A stretch of DNA of 15,122 nt from JBLHKW01 sp047618565 (GTDB taxonomy: Bacteria > Planctomycetota > UBA1135 > GCA-002686595), in contig JBLHKW010000131.1 of the NCBI GenBank assembly GCA_047618565.1, positions 1 through 15,122 on the forward strand, given 5' to 3'. The notes beneath the pieces are model-generated. The model was given only the letters and a program-made list of their open reading frames with translations. It searched no databases and was not told the DNA's origin. The stretch's first letter is position 1. Each line of letters begins with the position of its first letter. Positions 1-6,709 of the stretch are shown here, one piece after another. Made by a program: the position numbers and the translations under genes.

Positions 1-2
1 TG

Positions 3-122
3 AAACCGGAGAGCTCTCAAACGCTCGTCTACGTGCTGATCGCCGTCTGGTGGATCCCGTTCTCGCTGCTCTCGACGGCTGCGAACGCGTCCCGACGAGC
101 GCGGTGCGGGAACCGGTACTAG
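3..122 (+). CDS. Possible 3' end of a membrane protein (partial)
   Basis: An open frame enters from the left edge and stops at TAG 120-122, giving 39 residues. About residues 8-27 (TLVYVLIAVWWIPFSLLSTA) are hydrophobic and look like a membrane helix, followed by a short Arg-rich tail (ASRRARCGNRY), as at the cytoplasmic end of a helix. The stop lies 8 bp before the hairpin at 130-158, and iscX converges from the other side, which is the layout expected for a gene end. No family can be named from so short a piece. A rival reading is that TGA at 1-3 is the stop of the upstream gene and this frame is chance, since the stretch is short and the DNA is GC-rich. Confidence is low. Confidence 0.3.
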   Translation, partial: KPESSQTLVYVLIAVWWIPFSLLSTAANASRRARCGNRY

Positions 123-129
123 ACGATAC

Positions 130-158
130 GGCGGTACGGAATCAGGTTCCGTATCGCC
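130..158. terminator. Hairpin between converging gene ends
   Basis: A 12-nt arm (130-141, ggcggtacggaa) and its near-complement (147-158, ttccgtatcgcc) flank the 5-nt loop tcagg, with one mismatched position. The hairpin directly abuts the iscX stop codon (159-161 on the minus strand) and follows the possible + strand stop at 120-122. There is no T-tract on either side, so a bidirectional terminator or 3'-end stabiliser is inferred from position and stem strength only. It is unrelated in sequence to the long palindromes further along. Confidence 0.5.
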
Positions 159-371
159 TCAGTCCTCCCGCTCGTCGACCCACGCCATCTGGATCGCTTC
201 GAGGATTCCTTCGCTCGAGGTGCTCGGGTCCGAGCTGAAGCCCTTGAGGGCCACGATCTTTTTGTGCAGGTCCGTGAACCGCAGGGTCAGTGGATCCAGA
301 TCGGGCTCGGCGTCGAAGAGGCGAAACGCGATCTCGTGGACGTCGGACCAGGTGAGTTCGTCGGCGGGCAT
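159..371 (-). CDS. iscX: IscX (YfhJ) iron-sulfur assembly regulator
   Basis: The 70-residue acidic protein matches the IscX pattern along its length: an early LTWSDVHEIAFRLFDAEPDLDP block, then LRFTDLHKKIVAL, then a C-terminal SEGILEAIQMAWVDE helix. E. coli IscX is 66 residues. IscX binds the cysteine desulfurase IscS and iron through its acidic face and modulates Fe-S cluster assembly in the cytoplasm. The ATG at 371 has a good AGGAG Shine-Dalgarno just upstream. It is the last gene of a minus-strand operon, 31 bp after the flavin dehydrogenase. In E. coli iscX follows fdx in the isc operon; here a ferredoxin is also two genes upstream, but of the 2x[4Fe-4S] type, and no iscS, iscU or chaperone gene is in the window. 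The family call is firm, and regulation cannot be read from the sequence. Confidence 0.93.
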   Translation of the reverse strand: MPADELTWSDVHEIAFRLFDAEPDLDPLTLRFTDLHKKIVALKGFSSDPSTSSEGILEAIQMAWVDERED

Positions 372-402
372 GGGAGCTCCTGAAACCGGGTCTGGGTTTG
401 GG

Positions 403-2133
403 TCAAGAAGGGGCGTCGCCAGGGACGCGCTCGGACGGATAGGCCGGCAGGGTCGTCAAGCGAGCGTCATCGACGGCCTTGCCCACGGTGAAGTGGTAGA
501 GGCTTTGCAGGGTCTTGTCGCGCAGTCCGAGAATCGAGTGGACCGGATCGTCGAAGAAGCACCCGATACCGGTCGAGCGGAATCCATGGGCTTCTGCCTC
601 CAGATAGAGCCTTTGCCCCAATACACCCGTTTCCCAGAACAGGCGCGGATAGAACCAGGCGCCGTGGGCCTCGATGGAGGGTTCGAAGTCCGCGACCATT
701 CCGAGGCTGAAGGCGCCATCTCCGGCGATGTCCTGGTTGCAGGAGAGTTGCACGGCCTGGCTGCGAAGGACCATGGGGAACAGGAGCGAGAGCGGCAGGT
801 CTGCCGGGCATCCGGCGGGCTTTTCCCAGATGAAATCCGGGTTGCATGCCGCGCGCACTGCCTCGGTGCGATCCGCGTCCCTCTGGAGCCAGTAGAGGCC
901 CGGGTCCAGTCCGTCCACGCGATGCACGAAGATCACCAGGTCTACCCGCGGACTCCATGGCAGCGCATTGAAAGGGAAGCGGCCCGCGCGTGGCAGGGTG
1001 CCCTCGAGCATTCGATAGAAGTCGGACGCAGGCATGCTCGTTCGACCGTCGAGTGTCTGGCAGCTGCGCCGCTGACGTATCGTCTCGCGCAGTGAGACAC
1101 GCTTCCCTTGCGCTGCCAGCGCCCGCTGTGACGGTTGCCAGCGGGCGTAGGGTTTGCTGCGAGGTTTCCTCGACGCGCTGGCCGTCAGATCGATCGCATC
1201 CCAGTCCACGTGCTCGGAAGAAAGGTCGTTCGCCACACCTTGCCACGCCAGATCACGGAACTCGTTTGCCAGGGTCGGAAAGGTACGCGGCGCAACGGTG
1301 TTGCCCTGCGGCGTCAACAGCAGGAGCGTATCGGGTTGCTCTGCGTCGGGGCCCTGCTCCCCGTGGATACCCAGAAGCTGAGCCAGCTCGTCGCTGTCCA
1401 GATCGTCGATCAGCTCGGCCTTCCATCCCACACCGGCGGCCGCAACGGACAGGGCCGCAATCGCATGGCCTGCGTCGTGCTGGCAGTAGCGGAACGCTCG
1501 TTCCCCGTACTTCCATGCCTCGCGCCAGTGGATGGAGGCCAGACCTGCGAAGAACGAACCATGCGGAAGGCCCGCGGCGAGCCGGTCCCACAGGTCTTGG
1601 GGTATGCGCGCGCGCAATTCGAGTCCGTGCTCACGCGGTGCGTAATGAAGGACTGCCGGAGTGTCGCAGAGATCCGGGATCGCCGGGACCAGCAGGTAGC
1701 CCTCGGTCGGGTGCAGGTTTCCGCTCGACGGATTGACGCGCAATGCCCAGCGCACATCGCCCACCTGCTTCCAGGCCGAGAGGGCCAGGCTGTCGTAGAG
1801 CAACTGGGAGATGAGCTGTCGGCCGAGGCTTGCGGGTGCGACGCCTCCTTCCTCCAACGCCTCGAAGTAACCTGGCTGCTCTGTCGGTGGAACAACGTCC
1901 AGCGAGAGCAGCTGTGCACCTTCCCAACGCCGAAAGGGATCAGGCTGGTTGTCCCAGTCAAGCTCATGCGGGCCAACCGCAAAGCGATGCACGTTGTGCT
2001 TGGTCTGCTCGTGATACGCGTAGACGACGCGCTTGCGATGCTCGGGGTCCGACATGCGGGCCTCGAACGATTCGTCCTCGGCTCCCTCACGGCGCCGCCG
2101 TGCCCTACCGAACAATTGATCCAGGAATCCCAT
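403..2133 (-). CDS. Tandem-domain SagB/ThcOx-type flavin dehydrogenase
   Basis: The 576-residue protein contains two nitroreductase-fold halves. The first shows the SagB-like entry YHEQTKHNVHRF and LDWDNQPDPFRRWEGA (residues 40-73), the NPSSGNLHPTEGYLLVP segment (134-150) and WKYGERAFRYCQHDAGHAIAAL (207-228). The second begins near residue 345 with RETIRQRRSCQTLDG (the Arg/Ser FMN-contact region), continues with VDLVIFVHRVDGLDPGLYWL (397-416), and ends with GQRLYLEAEAHGFRSTGIGCFFDDPVHSILGL. The family uses FMN; SagB and McbC oxidise azolines in peptide toxins, but many members are stand-alone with unknown substrates. No YcaO, precursor peptide or transporter is nearby, so a TOMM role is not supported. 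The gene starts 9 bp after the ferredoxin stop, suggesting translational coupling and possibly electron exchange with it (inference). The start MGFLDQLFGR has an AAGG-type site upstream. Confidence 0.88.
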   Translation of the reverse strand: MGFLDQLFGRARRRREGAEDESFEARMSDPEHRKRVVYAYHEQTKHNVHRFAVGPHELDWDNQPDPFRRWEGAQLLSLDVVPPTEQPGYFEALEEGGVAPASLGRQLISQLLYDSLALSAWKQVGDVRWALRVNPSSGNLHPTEGYLLVPAIPDLCDTPAVLHYAPREHGLELRARIPQDLWDRLAAGLPHGSFFAGLASIHWREAWKYGERAFRYCQHDAGHAIAALSVAAAGVGWKAELIDDLDSDELAQLLGIHGEQGPDAEQPDTLLLLTPQGNTVAPRTFPTLANEFRDLAWQGVANDLSSEHVDWDAIDLTASASRKPRSKPYARWQPSQRALAAQGKRVSLRETIRQRRSCQTLDGRTSMPASDFYRMLEGTLPRAGRFPFNALPWSPRVDLVIFVHRVDGLDPGLYWLQRDADRTEAVRAACNPDFIWEKPAGCPADLPLSLLFPMVLRSQAVQLSCNQDIAGDGAFSLGMVADFEPSIEAHGAWFYPRLFWETGVLGQRLYLEAEAHGFRSTGIGCFFDDPVHSILGLRDKTLQSLYHFTVGKAVDDARLTTLPAYPSERVPGDAPS

Positions 2134-2142
2134 GAGCCTTGC

Positions 2143-2520
2143 TCACGATCCCGTCGGGCCGGTGAGCGGCCAGCTGTCGTGGATCACGATCTGCTCTTCC
2201 GATTCGACCTCCTCGGTCGGCCGCATCACGATCGCATCCCACGCGAGCTTCTCACACACCCGCACACAGATGACGCAGCCGATGCACTCGTCGTAGCGGA
2301 TCTGCACCGGCGGAATCGTTCGATCCGGCCAGTCCTGAGCAGGCGCCACCTCGATGCAATCCACCGGACAGAAAGGAATGCACACCTCGCATCCAGTGCA
2401 ATTCGGCTCGATGATCTGCGCCAGCGACTTGGGCCGCTTCTTCTTCCTCGAGTACTTCTCGGGAATGTCCGGAATGCCCGATAGCAGCGACTTCAGCTTG
2501 CGAGTGTTGTAGGTGCCCAT
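2143..2520 (-). CDS. 2x[4Fe-4S] ferredoxin with N-terminal extension
   Basis: The 125-residue cytoplasmic protein has two cluster motifs. Cys41-x2-Cys44-x2-Cys47-x3-Cys51-Pro begins NCTGCEVCIPFCP, and Cys79-x2-Cys82-x2-Cys85-x3-Cys89 begins ECIGCVICVRVC. An extra Cys55 follows the first motif. About 38 N-terminal residues (MGTYNTRKLKSLLSGIPDIP...) are basic and precede the fold, and about 20 acidic residues follow it. The 25-residue gap between motifs (Cys51 to Cys79) is longer than in minimal clostridial ferredoxins. The CP after the first motif is typical; the second has Glu instead of Pro after its last Cys. It is the first gene of the minus-strand operon with the SagB-like flavoprotein and iscX, so it may be the flavoprotein's redox partner (inference). 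The ATG at 2520 has only a weak ribosome-binding site. Confidence 0.9.
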   Translation of the reverse strand: MGTYNTRKLKSLLSGIPDIPEKYSRKKKRPKSLAQIIEPNCTGCEVCIPFCPVDCIEVAPAQDWPDRTIPPVQIRYDECIGCVICVRVCEKLAWDAIVMRPTEEVESEEQIVIHDSWPLTGPTGS

Positions 2521-2797
2521 TTGAGGTCCAGACTATCACGTCAGTATCGCTGGGGTGCGTGTTCCCGCGCCACCCACGCTCGATTCCCTGGATGGCCTGG
2601 CGCTTGGCACGCCCCGATCTCGGTGAGCAAGTAGCGGATTGCTGCGGTTACATGTTATTGAAACGGTAACGCTCGCAGCCCGCAACTCTAATGAAGTTCG
2701 AGAGAGAACGACGTTACGCCCCTGAAGGCAGTGGCGAAGGGAGAGCAGCCCTTCGCGGCTGCACCCGTTCCTGCTGACTCTTGCGAAGCCTGATTCC
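2521..2797. promoter_or_regulatory. Divergent intergenic region with leader hairpin
   Basis: This 277-bp gap separates the ferredoxin operon (-) from the secreted propeller gene (+), so it should hold promoters for both. The clearest structure is a perfect 8-bp stem, gcgaaggg (2734-2741) and cccttcgc (2749-2756) with a 7-nt loop, 41 bases before the + strand ATG. The patch 2645-2700 is richer in A+T than its surroundings and contains TTGAAA (2658-2663) and TCTAAT (2687-2692), but the 23-bp spacing is too long for a standard sigma-70 promoter. No strong Shine-Dalgarno precedes either start. No coding potential was recognised. Confidence 0.4.
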
Positions 2798-4012
2798 ATG
2801 CATCACTTCCAGATCCCGCTCGTCTGCCTCGTCCAGTTCCTGATCCTCCCCACGACAATCGGCCAGGAGTTCGCGCCCGGGGGCCCGGCCATCCCGGTCG
2901 CCCCCACGGTCGGCGCTCCACTTCCCGCCGGTAGCGGTCAGGAGATGTACGTATGCACGAGCTCGGGGAGCATCTACCGGGTGGACCACTACGACTCCGC
3001 GCCAACTGCGGTGCTCATCGGGGACTCCGGCCTGGGGCCGCTTTACGACATGGCCTTCGACCCACTGACTGGGGAGTTCGTCGTCCTGGAGCTGTCGGGA
3101 TCCGGCACACTCGTCTACCGCCTCGACCCCGTAACCCTGCAGCGTGTCCTCGTCGGCCTGTCCGGATGCCAGTACAACGCACTGGAAATCACAAGCACCG
3201 GTTTCTGGTTCGCCCGTACAGGGTCCGACACGATCCTGTATGGCGTCAACCCACAGACAGGCCTCACCCACGCAATCGGAGACAGCGGCTTCCGTTCGAC
3301 TGGCGACCTCGCGCAGCTGGCGGACGGCTCACTCCTGGGGACCGCATTCGTCCCCACGGTCGGGCTCGCGATCGACCGGCACAGTTCGGTGACCGGATTG
3401 AACCATGGAGTGCTGGCTCCAATCACCCTACTCGGGGTCCCGTACGGAATCGAAGTGGACGAGGACGGGAGCGTCTACGTCGGTGCCAGCGAAGGGCATG
3501 TCTACTCGGTCGACCTTTCATCGGGAGCGACGACCCTGCTCGGACAGCTCGCTCTCGACGGTGAATTATGGGGCATGGCATTCCGCGTTCCCGTGGCGGC
3601 TACGCTGGGAAGCCCTGCCTGCTCCTCGACGTACAACTCGACGGGCGCGGCAGCCATCATCGAGATTGAAGGGGATCCGTCCGTCGCGGCCAACTCCATC
3701 GCCCTCGTCGCTGGCCCGGTGCCTGCCCAGCCCGGGATCTTCTTCTACGGACCTGCCGAAGGACGGCGCACATTCGGGGACGGGCTACGATGCGTCTTCG
3801 GATCGGGTTCAACTGGCGTCCAGCGCCTTCCCGTCACCGTGCCAACGGCCGGGCGTCTGGCCGCGCCGCTCGATCTGACCGCTCCTCCGACCTCTTCAGG
3901 ATCGATCCTGCCGGGGACCACCTGGTTTTTCCAGGCGTGGTTCCGGGACCCACTCGGCGGCGCCGCCGGATTCAACCTTTCTGACGCGCGCGCCCTGACG
4001 TTGCTGCCCTGA
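2798..4012 (+). CDS. Secreted propeller-like protein with planctomycete-type C-terminal domain
   Basis: The 404-residue exported protein begins with a signal peptide (about residues 1-22, ending TTIGQ). Residues ~35-265 carry degenerate repeats typical of a beta-propeller or quinoprotein-like fold: IYRVD, LYDMAFDPLTGEFVV, YGVNPQTGLTHAIGDSG, YGIEVDEDGSVYVGASEGHVYSVD, WGMAF. The last ~130 residues form a separate beta-rich domain with a Cys pair (SPACSSTYNSTGAA and DGLRCVFG) ending in WFFQAWFRDPLGGAAGF and NLSDARALTLLP. I recognise this terminal domain from exported proteins of marine planctomycetes, where it may be an outer-surface or sorting module (inference). No catalytic motif is visible, and function is unknown. 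The ATG at 2798 is chosen because it gives the signal peptide. Its stop lies 4 bp before a long palindrome that separates it from convergent rnr. Confidence 0.8.
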   Translation: MHHFQIPLVCLVQFLILPTTIGQEFAPGGPAIPVAPTVGAPLPAGSGQEMYVCTSSGSIYRVDHYDSAPTAVLIGDSGLGPLYDMAFDPLTGEFVVLELSGSGTLVYRLDPVTLQRVLVGLSGCQYNALEITSTGFWFARTGSDTILYGVNPQTGLTHAIGDSGFRSTGDLAQLADGSLLGTAFVPTVGLAIDRHSSVTGLNHGVLAPITLLGVPYGIEVDEDGSVYVGASEGHVYSVDLSSGATTLLGQLALDGELWGMAFRVPVAATLGSPACSSTYNSTGAAAIIEIEGDPSVAANSIALVAGPVPAQPGIFFYGPAEGRRTFGDGLRCVFGSGSTGVQRLPVTVPTAGRLAAPLDLTAPPTSSGSILPGTTWFFQAWFRDPLGGAAGFNLSDARALTLLP

Positions 4013-4016
4013 GCGG

Positions 4017-4097
4017 GGTACAGAGCCACGCTCATCGTCAACGGATTCGCGTTCCCCGGGGCCTCGAACCCGTTGACGATGAGCGTGGCTCCGTACC
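4017..4097. repeat. Long palindromic intergenic element, copy 1
   Basis: A 33-nt left arm (4017-4049, beginning ggtacagagccacgctcatc) and a 33-nt right arm (4065-4097, ending atgagcgtggctccgtacc) are complementary at 31 positions and enclose the 15-nt loop cgttccccggggcct. The element fills nearly the whole 94-bp gap between two converging genes, 4 bp after the stop at 4012 and 9 bp before the rnr stop at 4107. It matches copy 4 at 80 of 81 positions. No T-tract follows on either strand. Its position would suit a bidirectional terminator or 3'-end stabiliser, but copy 2 argues for a dispersed element. Confidence 0.93.
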
Positions 4098-4106
4098 GCG
4101 GGGCTG

Positions 4107-6428
4107 CTACGGTCGCGGGCCCCGTTTCGCAGGGCGCTTCTTGCGCTTGGCCTGCTCCTCGGGCTTCTCCGCCGTGCGCTTCGGAGCTCTCTTCGTCTTC
4201 TTCTTGGCGGCGCGCGGCTTCTTCTTGGCCTTGCTGGGCTCCTGTGCTTTCGAACTCTGCGTTGCTTGCTTGCTCTTCCCGGCGCGGCGTCGCGCGGGCT
4301 TGGCCGACTCCTTCTTCAGCGGCTCTGCGAGGCGAAAATCCATGCGCTTCTTGACGGTATCCACCTTGGCTATCTCCACCTCGACGCGGTCACCTAGCCG
4401 GATGACGCGTCGGGTTCGGCGCCCGCGCACCTGGACCTTGACCGCATCGAACTCGTAGAAATCGTCGTTGAGACTCGACAGGGGAACCAGGCCCGTCATC
4501 CCGAGACTCGAGACGTCGACGAAGAAGCCAAAGTTCAAGACGTCCGTGACGAGGGCCGAGTAGCGCTCGGGCTTTCCGGACTTCAACTGGGCGAGCAGGT
4601 AGGCCTGCAGCTTGACGCTCTTGCTGTCGCGTTCAGCATCCGAGGAGTTGCGCTCGGTGGCGGAGATGTGGCCCGCCGTCTGCTTCATCGCGTCCTTGCC
4701 CACATTCAGATCGTCGAAGAGCACGCGGTGAACGACCAGGTCTGCGTAGCGACGGATGGGCGAGGTGAAGTGTGTGTACTTCTCCTTGGCCAGGCCGTAG
4801 TGCCCGAGGGGTTCGACCGCATAGCGCGCCCGCATGAGGGACCGCAGCAGACCGATCTTGAGCGCCGGACCGATGGCAAGTCCGTCGAGGCGCCGCAGCA
4901 CCTTCTGCACCTCGGCAGGCTTCTCGAGGTCGCCACAGACAACGTTGTGGCTGAGGAGTTCCCCCCGGTACTTGTTCAGGCGCTGGGGGCTCGGCGACTC
5001 GTGAACCCGGTAGAGAGCCGGCCGCCTCTGCTTCATCAGTCGACCCGCCACCGCCTCGTTGGCGAGCAGCATGAACTCCTCGATGAGCTGGTGAGACTCG
5101 TCATTCTCGATGATGTCGATGCGAGCCACACGACCATGTTCATCGATCCGGATCTTCGATTCCGGGAAGTCGAGCTCCAGGGAACCTGCCTTGAACCTGC
5201 GCTTGCGGATCTTCTGAGCGAGCTTCCCGGCTTCGCGCAGCATCATATCGAGCTTGTCCTTGCCCGATCCGTTCAAGGCCACCAGGGCCTCTTCATAGCT
5301 GTAGCGCCGCTGCGAGTGGATCACCGCGGGGTAGCAGCGCATACGCTGGACGATGCCATCATTCGCCAGCGAGAACTCGACGCATTTCGACAGGCGCTCG
5401 ACGTCCGGCTTCAGAGAGCAGAGCTCGTTGCTGAGCGCCTCCGGCAGCATCGGAATGACGCGGTCGACCAGGTAGGTCGAGTTCCCGCGCTCGCGTGCCT
5501 CCTGGTCGAGGGCCGAGCCCGGCTTCACGTAGTGGGAGACATCCGCGATATGCACGCAGAGCTTCCAGCCCTTCGGCCCCATGCTCTCCAGCGAGATGGC
5601 GTCATCAAAATCCTTCGCGTCGGCCGGATCGATCGTGATCACCGGAGCCTTGCGACAATCCTTCCGCCCCTCGAGGTCCTGGCGCGTGATCATGTTGCCG
5701 AAACGCCGCACTTCCTGCAGGACCTTGCGCGGAAACTTCAACGGCAGGTCGTACTGACGCAATACGCTCAGCATGTCGACGCCTTCGGCCGTCGGCGGAC
5801 CGAGCACTTCCGTGATCGTGCCGCGCGGACTCGCCTGCGGTGAATCCCACTCGCTGAGCTCGACCACGACCTTGTCTCCGTCGCGCGCTTTCCTGCCCAC
5901 GTCGCGCGCCGGCGGCACGATGATCTCATGCGCCATGCGCGGGTCGTCCGGTACGACATGCAGAACCTGGCGGTCGATCTTCAGCGTTCCAACGATCTGC
6001 GTGCGCCTGCGCTCCAGCACCCGCACGACCACTCCGGTGTCTGCGGCGTCTTCCCTGGACCGCTTACCCAGCGCGCGCAGGCCGCGCGGTCCGACGTCGC
6101 GGCGCACCAGGACCCGGTCCTCGTGCATGGCCGTCCCGGTGTCCGCAGAGCTGATCGCGATCTCGCTGAGCCCCGCATCGTCGGGCGAGAGAAAGCCGCG
6201 CCCCTGACGGGTGATCTGAATGCGTCCGGGAACGAGGTCGGCCTCCCGTGGAATCACATAGCGATCGCCTTTGATCCGGGCAACCTCACCGCGCCGCTCG
6301 AGCTCTTCGAGCTCGCCCCGCAATCGTCGCCGTTCCTTCGCAGGCAGCCGCAATGACTCGAGGAGCTGGGACGCATTGGCGGGCACGTAGTCTCTGCGCC
6401 CGATTAGCTTTAGAAGACGTTCTTGCAT
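4107..6428 (-). CDS. rnr: Ribonuclease R with lysine-rich tail
   Basis: The 773-residue 3'-5' exoribonuclease has the full RNase R order. A winged-helix start spans residues 1-60 (MQERLLKLIGRRDYVPANAS), followed by cold-shock/OB domains (~63-215). The RNB catalytic domain follows (~240-570), with ITIDPADAKDFDDAIS placing metal-binding aspartates at 267, 273, 275 and 276. Later come HIADVSHYV and YTHFTSPIRRYADLVVHR. An S1 domain (~620-702) is followed by a 70-residue Lys/Arg/Ala tail. It degrades structured RNA processively in the cytoplasm. The frame stays open to a TTG at 6638, but the extension is a translation of palindrome copy 2; the ATG at 6428 is chosen because the conserved N-terminus starts there and AGGA lies upstream. 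The gene is bracketed by palindrome copies 1 and 2. Confidence 0.96.
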   Translation of the reverse strand: MQERLLKLIGRRDYVPANASQLLESLRLPAKERRRLRGELEELERRGEVARIKGDRYVIPREADLVPGRIQITRQGRGFLSPDDAGLSEIAISSADTGTAMHEDRVLVRRDVGPRGLRALGKRSREDAADTGVVVRVLERRRTQIVGTLKIDRQVLHVVPDDPRMAHEIIVPPARDVGRKARDGDKVVVELSEWDSPQASPRGTITEVLGPPTAEGVDMLSVLRQYDLPLKFPRKVLQEVRRFGNMITRQDLEGRKDCRKAPVITIDPADAKDFDDAISLESMGPKGWKLCVHIADVSHYVKPGSALDQEARERGNSTYLVDRVIPMLPEALSNELCSLKPDVERLSKCVEFSLANDGIVQRMRCYPAVIHSQRRYSYEEALVALNGSGKDKLDMMLREAGKLAQKIRKRRFKAGSLELDFPESKIRIDEHGRVARIDIIENDESHQLIEEFMLLANEAVAGRLMKQRRPALYRVHESPSPQRLNKYRGELLSHNVVCGDLEKPAEVQKVLRRLDGLAIGPALKIGLLRSLMRARYAVEPLGHYGLAKEKYTHFTSPIRRYADLVVHRVLFDDLNVGKDAMKQTAGHISATERNSSDAERDSKSVKLQAYLLAQLKSGKPERYSALVTDVLNFGFFVDVSSLGMTGLVPLSSLNDDFYEFDAVKVQVRGRRTRRVIRLGDRVEVEIAKVDTVKKRMDFRLAEPLKKESAKPARRRAGKSKQATQSSKAQEPSKAKKKPRAAKKKTKRAPKRTAEKPEEQAKRKKRPAKRGPRP

Positions 6429-6469
6429 GGTTGGTTTTCCTGGGCGCATCCTAACGTGGCGTTCCGCGG

Positions 6470-6549
6470 GGTACAGAGCCACGCTCATCGTCAACGGATT
6501 CGCGTTCACGGGGCCTCGAATCCGTTGACGATGAGCCTGGCTCCGTACT
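6470..6549. repeat. Long palindromic intergenic element, copy 2
   Basis: Arms at 6470-6502 and 6517-6549 are complementary at 30 of 33 positions. The loop is 14 nt (cgttcacggggcct), one base shorter than in the other copies. One arm substitution (gcctggc instead of gcgtggc) and the outermost base pair weaken the stem, so this is the most decayed copy. It has the same orientation as copies 1 and 4. Unlike them, it lies between two divergent genes, 41 bp upstream of the rnr ATG (6428) and about 160 bp upstream of the propeller gene start (6710), where no terminator is expected. Confidence 0.92.
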
Positions 6550-6709
6550 CCGCCAGAGCAGCCGCTCGGACATGGCCCGAGACGAATGCCAGACCCTGAA
6601 CGGCGGGAATGCCCATGCACACACCACAGATGGATCAAAAGACGAGCATGGGTTCCCTACGGGCTCGACCCCGCTCTTTTCCCAAGGACTCCAGACTCGG
6701 AATTCTCAG
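6550..6709 (+). promoter_or_regulatory. Upstream region of the Reg_prop gene
   Basis: This 160-bp stretch between palindrome copy 2 and the ATG at 6710 must carry the promoter of the propeller gene and possibly part of the rnr promoter. A 7-bp inverted pair, cccatgc (6612-6618) and gcatggg (6646-6652), is the only symmetric feature seen. AAGGA at 6684-6688 is about 21 bases before the ATG, too far for a normal Shine-Dalgarno. No convincing -35/-10 pair was found. Confidence 0.3.

Noticed and set aside
515..1095. Long open frames antisense to the flavin dehydrogenase and other genes
   Set aside because: They are shadows of real genes in GC-rich DNA, with Arg/Pro-rich, motif-free products, while the opposite strand encodes clearly recognisable families.
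403..2133. TOMM (thiazole/oxazole peptide) biosynthesis cluster based on the SagB-like gene
   Set aside because: No YcaO cyclodehydratase, precursor peptide, protease or exporter is nearby. The neighbours are a ferredoxin and IscX.
2658..2692. Sigma-70 promoter TTGAAA...TCTAAT before the secreted propeller gene
   Set aside because: The spacing is 23 bp, well beyond the usual 16-19, and the match in a GC-rich genome is weak.
4017..4097. Conserved short peptide (around NPLTMSVA) encoded by the palindromes
   Set aside because: The same peptide appears in several frames only because the DNA repeat is conserved. No Shine-Dalgarno or consistent reading frame and stop accompany it.
6429..6638. N-terminal extension of RNase R (70 residues from TTG at 6638)
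   Set aside because: The extension is a translation of palindrome copy 2 and flanking DNA. The conserved RNase R N-terminus starts at 6428 with an AGGA site upstream.
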